Source: Mytilus trossulus
Taxonomy: Eukaryota; Mollusca; Bivalvia; Mytilida; Mytilidae
NCBI RefSeq assembly: GCF_036588685.1
Contig: NC_086374.1
Coordinates: 92,312,059-92,376,058, forward strand
Direction: 5' to 3'
DNA: 64,000 nt
Under the pieces are notes generated by a model that saw only the letters and a list, made by a program, of their open reading frames with translations, did no database searches and was not told where the DNA came from. The translations under genes were made by a program, and so were the position numbers. Of this stretch, positions 56,101 to 64,000 are shown in pieces (positions within the stretch are counted from its first letter, which is position 1; the number at the start of each line of letters is the position of its first letter).

Positions 56101-56521
56101 TGACAATAGATTATGTTTTAATGAGCAATGTAAGAAAAATAACTTTATTGAAGATGAGAAACATGTCTTAATTAACTGCCCAGTATATGCAGATTTACGA
56201 GCTATTTTATTTAGACATGCTAGCTCTTTTAATTGTGATTTTGTTAATTTGTCTGATGATGATAAATTCAAATTTTTATTCACTGATGAAAATGTGTGTT
56301 ACTTTTTAGCCAAAATCTGCTATGATGTATTATTAAAAAGAAAAGGTATTTTATATAATTGTAGATAATAATGTGTTTTGTAGAAATTTTATAGTCTCTC
56401 ATAACTCTTTTTAGAGTGGCTCATGTTGTTTTAAATATTACTGTAATTTTATAAATGTATAAATGTATGTCAATTTTGAGGTGAGACTCTAATAAAGTAT
56501 TTGTTTTTTGTTTTTGTTTTG
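53129..56521 (+). mobile_element. 5'-truncated LINE insertion, boundaries set by empty site
   Basis: Copy B reads 'tttttatctacactactagt' directly into 'atttgaaaaactgattac'. Copy A has the same left and right sequences separated by this insert. The 3' region carries 'ctaataaagtatttg' followed by T/G-rich sequence. The insert begins within the endonuclease domain, which is typical of incomplete target-primed reverse transcription. Confidence 0.9.
53135..56368 (+). CDS. LINE ORF2: endonuclease (partial), RT, C-terminal cysteine motif
   Basis: This is one uninterrupted frame of about 1077 codons. It has no ATG at its 5' end because the copy is truncated; position 53234 is GTG. Numbering from there: the endonuclease motifs GDWNSR (27-32), VVDYCV (95-100) and MPDHSLL (136-142); a lysine-rich linker with KKEWWNEEL (245-253); an RT with KNGKSPGCDE, MAYRGITLAPVSYKL, FIDFKKAYD (537-545), GLKQGCILSP (595-604) and YADD (637-640). 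The C-terminal KLRTYRMFK, LRIETGRY and a cysteine/histidine motif (about 960-990) follow. All RT catalytic aspartates are intact. The absence of stops means recent insertion or selection; recency is more likely. There is no promoter or ORF1. Confidence 0.92.
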   Translation, partial: DGIIWVKFEDKNFAHNCFYVCVIYLPPENSTRAVNIHEFFDILMTNIYTIPQGKPFYICGDWNSRCSDLPDSIEGIDKLPQRNVVDFQHNGYGNIFCDFLTDVNCCILNGRKTLHNDFTFVSTRGMSVVDYCVLPYEHLDNFNNFNVIRTSSIVEQINALGKYDLKKAMPDHSLLTWDFTLNFDSNCCINTQTRGTSETKKKYDTRNLPEDWLCQESTIAEIDNAICFLENSIADQSNIDNMYENFVKIVKTEMCNKLPAKNIVLSNGFNINKRRRCKKEWWNEELTLLWNEVCKAEKVWIKCKIKRNKQELRHIFVNKRRLFDKAVQSSKRKYWYSLQEDLIKSCDNPKEFWRKIGKIGVGSERRSFIPMEVKLSDESVSCDKNVVLDKWKCEFSNMLNRNNHSNVEYIHSNENVYDDYLDSFISYEEVYNVLLSSKNGKSPGCDEITVELYKNQTALLALTRIFNICFDSGKIPALWSKGIITPIPKSSTADPRDPMAYRGITLAPVSYKLYCGVLNSRLTVKLDELNFLHDEQNGFRKGRNTIDHISTLTTVIETRKLRKLSPFVAFIDFKKAYDWINRDLLFGKLENLGISSKMLNAIFSLYRNVYSCVKVNGNFTDWFEVKCGLKQGCILSPILFNIFINDLVDEVKKLDIGVKIDDEKICVLLYADDLVFITENEKDLQKMLDTLNIWCCKNDLVVNLEKSKIVHFRTKSIPKTNFTFVLNNNDMEIVPSYTYLGLLLSEFLDYNCMAKAVAKSASRSLGLLIAKCKANGGFQFDTFTKLFDTLVMSVIEYGASIWGHQDFSCINAVKNRAMRFFMGVGKYTPNLALYGDMGWMPSIISQWTCIFRLWSRLTKMSHCRVNKKVFLWGNRCCNSKFKNWNYRVNVKFKEMDMEFLCNTDFSIDKNTIKQIEKENFCRYKEKWYSDLMYNERSKLRTYRMFKQCFNREKYLCINMPGKYKSAYAKFRCGVAPLRIETGRYEGIMVDNRLCFNEQCKKNNFIEDEKHVLINCPVYADLRAILFRHASSFNCDFVNLSDDDKFKFLFTDENVCYFLAKICYDVLLKRKGILYNCR

Positions 56522-57120
56522 TTATTTGAAAAACTAATTACAATACAAGGCAAGTATGTTTAAAGATCTAGTAACTGAGTTGAGCTCAAGATACTATTAA
56601 AGTTCCCAATTTAAAGTCATTTATTAGATTTCTACCCTTTTCCGTTATCAGAACAAGACCTTAAAATTTATAATGAGATGTTCTTTTGGTTATTTTTTTT
56701 TTTTTTTTTTTAGATTTTTCAGTATTTGTACCTTGTTAAACTAGTTTCGCCACTATTTATAGACAGTTACACACAATTATAACGTTTGTGTAATGGTTTG
56801 TTAAGAGAATCTCTGGTTTTCAATAAAAGAAGAAAATCAACGTTAGAAAAAATCATTATTAAATGAGCCAGTCCATGCGAAAAGGTACAAAAACGAAAAT
56901 TTTACGAAATTCTAAAAAGTGTGCATAATTATTGGTAGTAGACTTGTGATTTATAAAACACAATTACTTTTCCTCATATCATCAAGCTGTGGTCTACACG
57001 CACCTCCAAGTGCTGAGACCCCCCCCCCCCTTAGTTTTATCAAGATTTTTAATGAATTGTTTCATAAATTTCAATCTTTTTCAAAGTAAGGTTTAAATGG
57101 CTTGATTTGGCAATTGGTAA

Positions 57121-57210
57121 TGTTAGCCCCGGTAGCAGTGGGGATAAGGCTCTCGCTTAGGATGTTGATATCAATGCAATCAAACCGGGCAATGGTTCGA
57201 ATCCCGTTCA
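57121..57210 (+). mobile_element. tRNA-like (SINE head) segment
   Basis: 'agccccggtagcagtgggga' resembles a tRNA 5' half with an A box, and GGTTCGAATCCCG (57193-57205) is a good B box. The spacing between boxes is too long for an ordinary tRNA and no matching acceptor stem follows, so it is a SINE-like relic rather than a functional tRNA gene. Confidence 0.5.
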
Positions 57211-57330
57211 ACTGATGTTGATTTATATAATATTAAATAACTTAACTTAACTTAACTTGTTCAACTGATGTTGATTTATATAATACTTAACTTGTTCAAC
57301 TGATGTTGATTTATATAATATTAAATAACT
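57206..57330 (+). repeat. Triple repeat 'gttcaactgatgttgattta'
   Basis: Three copies of this phrase with 'tataatattaaataac' or 'tataatacttaac' follow one another at about 57207, 57258 and 57293, linked by 'ttaacttaactt'. They sit at the 3' side of the tRNA-like segment, as SINE tails often do. Confidence 0.85.
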
Positions 57331-57682
57331 TTAATGTTGTTTTACTTTCTTTGAACCTGTAGAACTGAGTGAAATTATTAACTTTTGTCTCTGTATAGTA
57401 TCAGGTTGTGTTTTTTTTTATAGTTTCTGGTCGGTAAAGCATTATTCGGGGAAACAAATGATTTTACTCTTGTTCACATACAAAAAAAATCAGATATTTC
57501 TACGTCTTTTTCTGTTTTAGTTGACAAATTTGGGATAGAATTGACAATTTTATGAATGTTTACATTAATGTAACTTTTTTCGGATAAAATCGTTTTTTAA
57601 AAATACTATAACAAACTTTGATAACGTGTCCTGTAAAGTCTACCAAAAGGACTTTTTGTACCTTTTCGCATGGACTGGCTCA

Positions 57683-58280
57683 AATATATTGTTCATTGTT
57701 TTATAAAATATGGCAAATAGGTTAATATAACCACTTTTAAATCTTCACTTACGGTAATTTCCAATCTTTTCTACTTGATAGTATTTTGAGGCAAGTTTGT
57801 TTCAAATTATTTTTTTCTTTTATTCCATTGAAGAAAGATAAGAGGTCAAAATGTACCTTTCTTCAAAAAGGGTTGGTAAATTGTCGACTGAACGTTTTTC
57901 CGGCTTTTAACAAGCAACAAGGACGAGTTTATAGTAACTAAAATCGTATGTATAATTTTGGGAAGTCGAAATTACTTAACTTGTGTTAAAATTAATAATC
58001 TGGGTGTTTATAAAAAGTAATATCAGATTTACATGCAATTATAGAGACACACACTACAGTACATTTTGAGCATAATATAAAACAAAAAATATTCTAAATG
58101 CACATTAATATGTCATATTTTCATTATAAAAGGGGATCAAAGAAAGAAAATAGAAAATACTCAAAAATATGCATGTTCATGTGTAAAAATATAACTGTAT
58201 AATGGATCAGTGTGTGCAATCATGCTTATAGCTTGTCGGAATTTAGTATATTATCATATTAAGTAGGAATTATATAAATA
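57683..58280. other. AT-rich, nothing recognised
   Basis: No exon, RNA gene or repeat signature can be supported. Confidence 0.35.
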
Positions 58281-58427
58281 GAATAACCATACATTGTCTC
58301 GAAATATCAATGTTATTTGTACAAGGCTTAGAAACAGGAAGAAAGCGAGGCTGTGCCGAGCATTGTTACCTGTTTCGAGCCGAGTACAAATAACAAATTA
58401 ATATTTCGAGACAATGTATGGTTATTC
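58281..58427. repeat. Long palindrome related to 18080-18227
   Basis: The arms 58281-58322 and 58384-58427 pair with a small bulge. Inside, AAACAGG and CCTGTTT pair. The arm sequence 'tctcgaaatat...ttatttgta' and inner 'ggcttag' / 'gagcc' recall the 18-kb palindrome ('tcttgaaatat...ttatttgta'). Confidence 0.9.
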
Positions 58428-58624
58428 TTTCTACACTGCAACTCTTAAAAATGTTCTAAATGAAGTATTTTGGGTAAAAAACATCATTTCTTAATTTGAA
58501 GCGGACGACGTTAAATTTCCGCAAACCTGTATGTTTTATTGACGTCATAAATAAAACTCTACGGGAACACATTGTCAACGTCATAAACAAGGTGATATAC
58601 GGTCAATGACTGTATATGACATAT

Positions 58625-59279
58625 GGGTGCAATCAACAGTTTTTTTCTATGACGTCATATTTTGAGGGACCATCTATAATTGACCCTTAGTGGTGTTAAT
58701 GTTAATGAAGATACTTGTATAAAACTAGATATCATTAGAATCAGAATTTTCTCTAGTTTATAATGAAATAAAAATAAATTGTACTTTTAATAGTACCAAA
58801 AAGTTTTATCCAGAGAAAATGGGGAAAACATTGCCTAATCTATGCATAAATAACATGAAATCAGGCCATGTGCACACCCATGCAGACATGATACGTGCAC
58901 ATTTTTCATATTCAAAACTGTATGAATTTCATAGGTTTTTACCTGGTCTTTCTAAAAATTAATGCTTCAGGCTACGTTCGCCTGCTCCGAAAAGAGCTAC
59001 ATTGGGTGCAAATAAGTTTTGCACTTTTCACTGCCAAAAAAACAGGATGTTTACAGTTTGTCTCCCCTTAAAACATGTGTATTTAATCTAATTTTTAAAA
59101 ATTATTTTAATCATTCCAAACCTGTTTTAATTGAAGCTAATTAACTTATTTTTACAATCAAATATAAAAAACATGATACTTTTTTACCAATTATGTTGAT
59201 AAAAAGGGACTTCCCTCCAAGTCTATTTTTAGTCGGGGAATAACCCCTAGTTTTTTATACGAAACTGTTTATAGCACCC
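58625..59279 (-). mobile_element. TIR element, third copy (solo, inverted)
   Basis: It is inverse to 18254-18907 and diverged by many substitutions and small indels, starting GGGTGCAATCAACAGTTTTT and ending 'gaaactgtttatagcaccc'. 'tat' flanks both ends, consistent with a TA or TAT duplication. Being solo, it defines the basic transposing unit. Confidence 0.9.
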
Positions 59280-61119
59280 TATGAATACATGTATACAGTC
59301 AATGCAATTTGACTGCTCAAATAGCACAGCTGCAGTATATTTATAAATAATACTAGCTTTTGAAATGCATTTTTCAAACACTATTAATTTCAATAATGTC
59401 TTAAATTTTCACATTAATATTTTAATATGATACGTGGGAGACGAAAATTAATAAATGCATGTAAATACTGAAAGAACTTTTTTTTATTTGAAATTATCAA
59501 AGCATATCTCTTCTCCCTTTGTGTTGGTGATAAATAGAATTAATGTGATTGCTAAAGAACATTTTTTTTCCAGAGCAATTTTCCTTTTGTTAAAAATTTT
59601 AAAAATCTTTTTTAAACGATTCATAAGTTGGGTTTTAAAGAAACATGATTTTCTTTTAATCCAAATTATATCGTCAAGTTTTTCTAAAAGCTGTTTTAAA
59701 TCAAATACTACAATACAATCTATATGACAAAGATAAATTGCTGGCCTAAATCCTTATAAAAGTATTAAGACACAAAATTGTCCAGAAACAAATATGAGAC
59801 AGCAGGTAAATAAAAATATAATTTTGAGATTAAATGAGAGATAAAATCTGACAAATTCAAATGACCAGATCATCATAATACTTAAAAAGAAAAACAAGCA
59901 AATTATGAAATCACTGTCTAAACTTAAAACTCATAAACAGAATATCATGTTTTCTGTAGAATATTTATATATTGGAGTAAATCTATATCAAATTAGAAAA
60001 TTGCGATAATACTAAATGTTTTCTAAATTCCTGACATGGTGAAACTAGCTTGAAGCAGACTCGAAAGTAACAGTTGGTTCCAAAGCAGATGGATTTGATT
60101 GATTTAAAGTGGCTTGAACTAACTCCATACGCTATAAGCACTCCAAATAGCATTCGAATATAATGCAACATTTTTTAAACATAAGTATTCAGCAATTATT
60201 TTTAGAAGGTTAGAAAAAGAACCAAGATATCCTAAAATACGATAAAGGAGCGGACATAAATAAAAAAAAGTTTAATTTTACTAAATGATCGCAGAAAATT
60301 AGGCAATTCCAAAAAACATTCGGGGGATTATTTTAACATTTTTCAGGCATAAAAATTATACCAGCCTCCTCTGAATTGTGAAGTGTGTCAGAATGTTCCA
60401 GCGAAAAATGTATCCAGTCAAAAATCGATCCGACTTAAATCGATTTACCCTTTGGTGATCGGTCCTCATGTAAGAAGAAATCAAAAATGATATAAGAAGA
60501 AGTGTCTTTATAAAGGATTACATCCTAGCTCATTTGTTCTAACAGGGGTGATCCGGCTCAGATCACCTCAGTTTGAGATTCTTTGTTATGCATGCTTTCC
60601 TTTGTTCTGTTACATTTTGGCGGGAATGTCAAATTAACTATAACACTTATGATTAATTATGTATGCGTACATTGCCTATGTAAATTTTAAAATTGTTTGT
60701 ATGCACATTGAACGACAAATTTATGTGACGTATATAATTTTTCTGACGTCGGACACTCAAGTAGATCCATGTGTTCGTGGATAGGTTTTTGTGTCCTGTT
60801 AAATTGTTCCTTTTAAAAGTTTTGGATTCTCATAAATTCTATGTATAACTTTTGGACTAGTTTGATTTCTGTAATTTATTCTTACATACTTTTGATTTTT
60901 TAACCCTGTCTGCGCTCATTGCCTATGTAAAATTTAAAATTGTTTATAATCCAGGTACTTTGGATAACTATTGTATGCACATTGAACGACAAATTTATGT
61001 GACGTATATAATTTTTCTGACGTCAGACACTCAAATCAATCCATGTGTTCGTAGATAGTAGATGTTGTTGTGTCCTGTTAAATTGTTATACGATGATGAC
61101 TGATGTTCCCATATTTTGA

Positions 61120-61395
61120 CTATTTTATTGATTGTGACTGTTTATTTAGCGCATCATGTAAATGTAACGGAATTTGATGAGACTGTTATTAAAGTGAGAG
61201 GGTTAGCGCTATAGAACCAGGTTTAATCCACCATTTTCTACATTTGAAAATGCCTGTACCAAGTCAGGAATATGACAGTTCTTGTCCATTCGTTTTTGAT
61301 GCGTTTTGTTTTTTGATTTTGCCATGTGATTATGGACTTTCCAAATTGATTTTCCTCTGAGTTCAGTATTTTTGTGATTTTACTTTTTATACTGA
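61120..61395 (-). repeat. Family B sub-module, inverted
   Basis: It is the reverse complement of about 25990-26225: 'ctctgagttcagtatttttg', 'ccaagtcaggaatatgacag' and 'gatgagactgttatt'. It shows that this module moves independently of the rest of family B. Confidence 0.75.
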
Positions 61396-61447
61396 CAAGA
61401 CTACAATGTAGCTACCAGAATTCACCAAGTAAACATCCATTAAATAT

Positions 61448-61512
61448 GCTGGGATTCGAACTCAAGACCTTTGGCATATCAAGCCACGACACATACCATT
61501 ATACCAGGACTA
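61448..61512 (-). mobile_element. tRNA-like SINE head
   Basis: On the minus strand AGTCCTGGTATAATGGTATG carries an A-box-like sequence and GAGTTCGAATCCCAGCA (61448-61464) a B box. Box spacing is close to that of a tRNA, but the acceptor arms do not pair well. It is probably a SINE relic. Confidence 0.5.
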
Positions 61513-62419
61513 CTGGATACGAATTCCAATAAGTTGATATATTTAAAGGAAGCAAGATATTTTTATAAGTGGGTCGAGTTGGCGGACCTTTATTTAGTGG
61601 GGTTTTAACCCTGTTCGTTAATAATGTGAGTTGTCAGACTGACTGTCCAATTTGATTTTACACTTTTTCAAAAGTGGGTCGAGTCTGTAAACAGTAATGT
61701 TTTTTTTTTTTTTATAAAGTGGCAATATAGTGTGGGTCGATCGGCCAGTGGGCCGAGTTTACATTGTTTGATATCTACTCATCGAGTTCGGGGGTCATAA
61801 AGGGTATACATCCTATAGTAGAATATATAAAGTATATTCTAATGGTTCTGTGGCGTTCTAAACTAGATTTTATCAATTGTAAATGGTTTTTCGTCTAATC
61901 TAAAACAGCTGGAATGTAAAAAAGATATCCCACTCTGACTTGGTGTGTCAGTGTTAGATTACCCTCTGGACTCCGGCCATCGGGGTGATCTGATACTGAC
62001 AAACCGCGTTCTCGTGGGATAACTATTAATTGATTAAGATCATCAGACAGAGTCTATATTTTTATCTACACTACTAGTATTTGAAAAACTGATTACAATA
62101 CAAGGCAAGTATGTTTAAAGATCTAGTAACTGCGTTGAGCTCAAGATACTTTCGAAGTTCCCAATTTAAAGGCATTTATTACCTTTTCCACTATGAGAAC
62201 AAGAAATTAAAGTTCATAATGAGATGTTCTTTGCGTTTTTTTCTAGATTTTACAAGATTTGAACCTTGTTAAACTAGTTTCGCCATTATTTATAGACAGT
62301 TACACACATAGTACGCCGGCTTTGTGAAAAAATGTGCACATCATGCTACAAGCATGAAATTTTGCATAGACCTTCCTCAATTATTTTTCTTTCATTTCTG
62401 ATAGGGATGCATTTGAAAA

Positions 62420-62800
62420 AAAATTCTCACTTCCGGTAAAATACAAAATAGCGGACATCGTACTTTAATTCGCCCAATTCGCCCAATATCGAAGGCTAGT
62501 ATGTGAAAAGGTGTTATTAACATGCTACTATTATACTATTTGGTACACACCTTTGTTTGTACTACTTTTATATATATGATATAGAAAAGATGTCATCAAA
62601 AATCCTACTTCCTGTAAAATCCAACATGGCGGATATACTACTTGAATAAGCTTATTTTTAGAGAGGGTAATTTAAATGTGTTTTAAAGTATTGTTTATAT
62701 CATTATATTGTGCAGGAACTTTTCTTTGGTGCTTCTCATGGATACAAAGACATATATCTTTAAAACTCTAACTTCCGGTTATATCCAATATTGCGGACAT
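62420..62800 (+). repeat. Degenerate tandem repeat with CTTCCGGTAAAATCCAA motifs
   Basis: 'cacttccggtaaaatacaaa', 'acttcctgtaaaatccaaca' and 'acttccggttatatccaata' occur at about 62428, 62607 and 62770, each followed by '(g)gcggacat'. The spacing is about 165-178 bp. It follows the end of the segmental duplication. Confidence 0.7.
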
Positions 62801-62984
62801 AGAATTATTGATAATTTTTCATTTCAATATTCGACTTTTTTCAAAATGTCATTAAACTTTTGGCTATAAGTCATCCTAAAAACCACTATTTCTATTCAGC
62901 TTCACATGTTTAAATACAAAATTAACACTACGGTGAAAAAAAACCTATTATTGCGTAAATTACAAAGATGAGTCCTCAATCAAT

Positions 62985-63740
62985 ATCTTTGATGTAGAGT
63001 TTTAAATAGATTGATTAAAATAAAATAAAATCACTCAAAGTTCTTGAATCCATTATGATTAACCATACGTTTTGTGTTATATTACATTCCCAAAGAACGT
63101 GAACAATATTTTTTCTAACTTCTGAACAAAATGTGCATAGTTCAGTTTCTTTTAATTTACATTTATATAAAAAGAAATTACATGATAAAATCCTATGAAC
63201 AATCTCAAATTGATTTTTTTTTTAAACGAATTTTTGGTTATAATGAAGGGCATGGAATAAGTAGCATTCTAATCTTCAATCTGTATATTCAAGTCTATTT
63301 TCAATTTGATATAGGAAGATAGTGATAATACTTTAGTATCCTCCAGAAAAAAATTATTGAAAAATTTACAAGATTTGGGTTCTTTTTTAACTTTATCTAC
63401 TAATTTATTTACTATATTTTCAAGTTAAGAAATACCTTCTATCCTACTTTTCCATCTATATGGAATAGCACTTAAAATACGATAAAACTACAAAATTAGT
63501 ATTGATATCATACTTTTTTCTCAATGAGAATAATGTATTATTATCTGACACCAGATCATTGATAAAAATTATACAATTTTCAATATATTTACCCTTCAAA
63601 ATCATCTTGCTATTCATTTATATGTTTGGATTTAGCTATATGGACTCGGCCAGAATATCGGTATAGTTGTCAACTGTCAACTTATTTTTCAATTTTAAAA
63701 AATTAACCAGGATATCATGCCAAAGGGAATTGACTTTTAA
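62985..63740 (-). pseudogene. L1-like LINE C-terminal remnant
   Basis: Translated minus-strand pieces give SLWHDILVNFLKLKNKL, IENCIIFINDLVSDNNTLFS, ILSAIPYRWKSRIEGIS, and FEIVHRILSCNFFLYKCKLK followed by ETELCTFCSEVRKNIVHVLW and ECNITQNVW. This matches the conserved C-terminal region of L1-type RT proteins (CTFC...H...WEC). Several stops and frameshifts are present. The RT itself is absent. It belongs to a different LINE lineage from the others in the window. Confidence 0.75.
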
Positions 63741-63744
63741 CCTC

Positions 63745-64000
63745 ACCTAGTCCAAAGGGCCATGTGAGCTTATGCCATTACTTGGCGTCCGTCGTCTGTC
63801 GTCGTAAACTATTTCAAGAATCTTCTCCTCTGAAACTAATGGGCCAAATACTTCCAAACTTAACTGAATGTTCCTTAGGGTATCTAGTTTATAAATTGTA
63901 TCCGAAGTTTTGATCTATCAACAAACATGGTCGCCATTGCTAAAAATAGAACATAAGGGTCAAATGAAGTTTTTGGCTTATATCTCAAAAACGAAAGCAT
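63745..64000 (+). repeat. Dispersed bivalve repeat, cut by the window end
   Basis: 'catgtgagcttatgccatta', 'cttggcgtccgtcgtctgtc', 'gaatcttctcctctgaaact' and 'taaaaatagaacataagggt' are phrases I recognise from memory as a very common bivalve repeat. It continues past the end of the window. Confidence 0.65.

Larger units (their letters stand above)
50155..56775. repeat. Segmental duplication, copy A
   Basis: From 'gtgggagacgaaa' (50160) to 'agacagttacacaca' (56775) the host sequence parallels copy B (59436-62308) with many substitutions and small indels. Long shared tracts include 'gaactaactccatacgctat', 'agcactccaaatagcattcg' and 'atctagtaactg'. Copy A contains two insertions absent from B: 50949-52844 and 53129-56521. 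No gene is recognised in the shared part. Confidence 0.85.
56864..57682. mobile_element. 819-bp element with perfect 30-bp terminal inverted repeats
   Basis: 56864-56893 (starting TGAGCCAGTCCATGCGAAAA) and 57653-57682 are exact reverse complements. The flanks 'attaaa' and 'aatata' show no certain target duplication. The interior is non-coding and contains the tRNA-like segment and triple repeat below. Superfamily unassigned. Confidence 0.85.
60526..62032. repeat. 1.5-kb insertion specific to copy B
   Basis: It lies between 'aaaggatta' and 'gattaagatcatcagac', where copy A reads 'aaaggattaataaaggtcat'. 'gatta' is repeated on both sides. It contains a duplicated module (60668-60810 and 60917-61090, 'tgaacgacaaatttatgtga'), a reverse family B sub-module (61120-61395), a tRNA-like segment and repeated 'gtgggtcga' motifs. 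It is probably a nest of several insertions. Confidence 0.6.
59436..62308. repeat. Segmental duplication, copy B
   Basis: It is parallel to copy A and in the same orientation. It lacks both the composite TIR element (empty at about 60185) and the LINE (empty at about 62090), but has its own 1.5-kb insert at 60526-62032. Similarity ends abruptly near 62308. Confidence 0.85.

Noticed and set aside
55789-56283. 164-codon minus-strand frame
   Set aside because: It is the shadow of the LINE ORF2 on the other strand.

Overview
The window is AT-rich, intron- and repeat-dominated animal DNA. Dispersed motifs that I associate from memory with mussels (Mytilidae) recur throughout: the 'cgcgcgtttcgtctacataa' repeat, the 'gtcaaagagacaacaacccg' family, and the family ending in 'caataccacatctt'-like sequence. 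Together with several non-LTR retrotransposons, tRNA-derived SINEs and many short TIR elements, they suggest a bivalve mollusc, probably a mytilid. This is inference; no marker gene is present. There are no bacterial-style operons, rRNA genes or CRISPR arrays.

Host genes are sparse and seen only as isolated exons. The best is a minus-strand gene with four exons, all joining in phase 1: a start exon with one transmembrane segment (40850-40986), two microexons of 21 and 24 bases (30668-30688, 29870-29893), and an EGF-like exon with six cysteines (28783-28893). They predict a type II membrane protein with a short stalk and an extracellular EGF module; the 3' part was not found. A plus-strand signal-peptide-like first exon (16864-16927) marks a second possible gene, with a promoter-like stretch just upstream.

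Layout: 0-4 kb holds dispersed repeats, the 3' end of a decayed LINE and a degenerate 115-170 bp repeat with internal hairpins. 4-12 kb is mostly unassigned, with a TTAA-flanked MITE and a CAGTACTG minisatellite. 12-14 kb has a 192-bp satellite-bearing element and a MITE nested in another MITE. 16-21 kb has the signal-peptide exon, TA-linked repeats, a SINE, a long palindrome and a 2.1-kb composite of two identical 654-bp TIR elements. 21-29 kb has two mussel-type repeat families, one head to head, and a reverse-transcriptase tail. 28.7-41 kb spans the EGF gene, with a CR1/Jockey-like LINE pseudogene (37.4-40.2 kb) in its largest intron. 41-45 kb has a SINE with a 14-bp target duplication and a PIF/Harbinger-like element. 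46-49 kb holds a minus-strand LINE with one frameshift. 50-62 kb is a diverged segmental duplication: copy A carries a long open LINE and a composite TIR element, while copy B preserves the corresponding empty sites. The window ends with an L1-like LINE remnant and another dispersed repeat.

The most interesting features are the phase-1 microexon gene, two composite 'TIR element - spacer - TIR element' structures, a pair of long palindromes each beside the same TIR element, and the paralogous empty sites.
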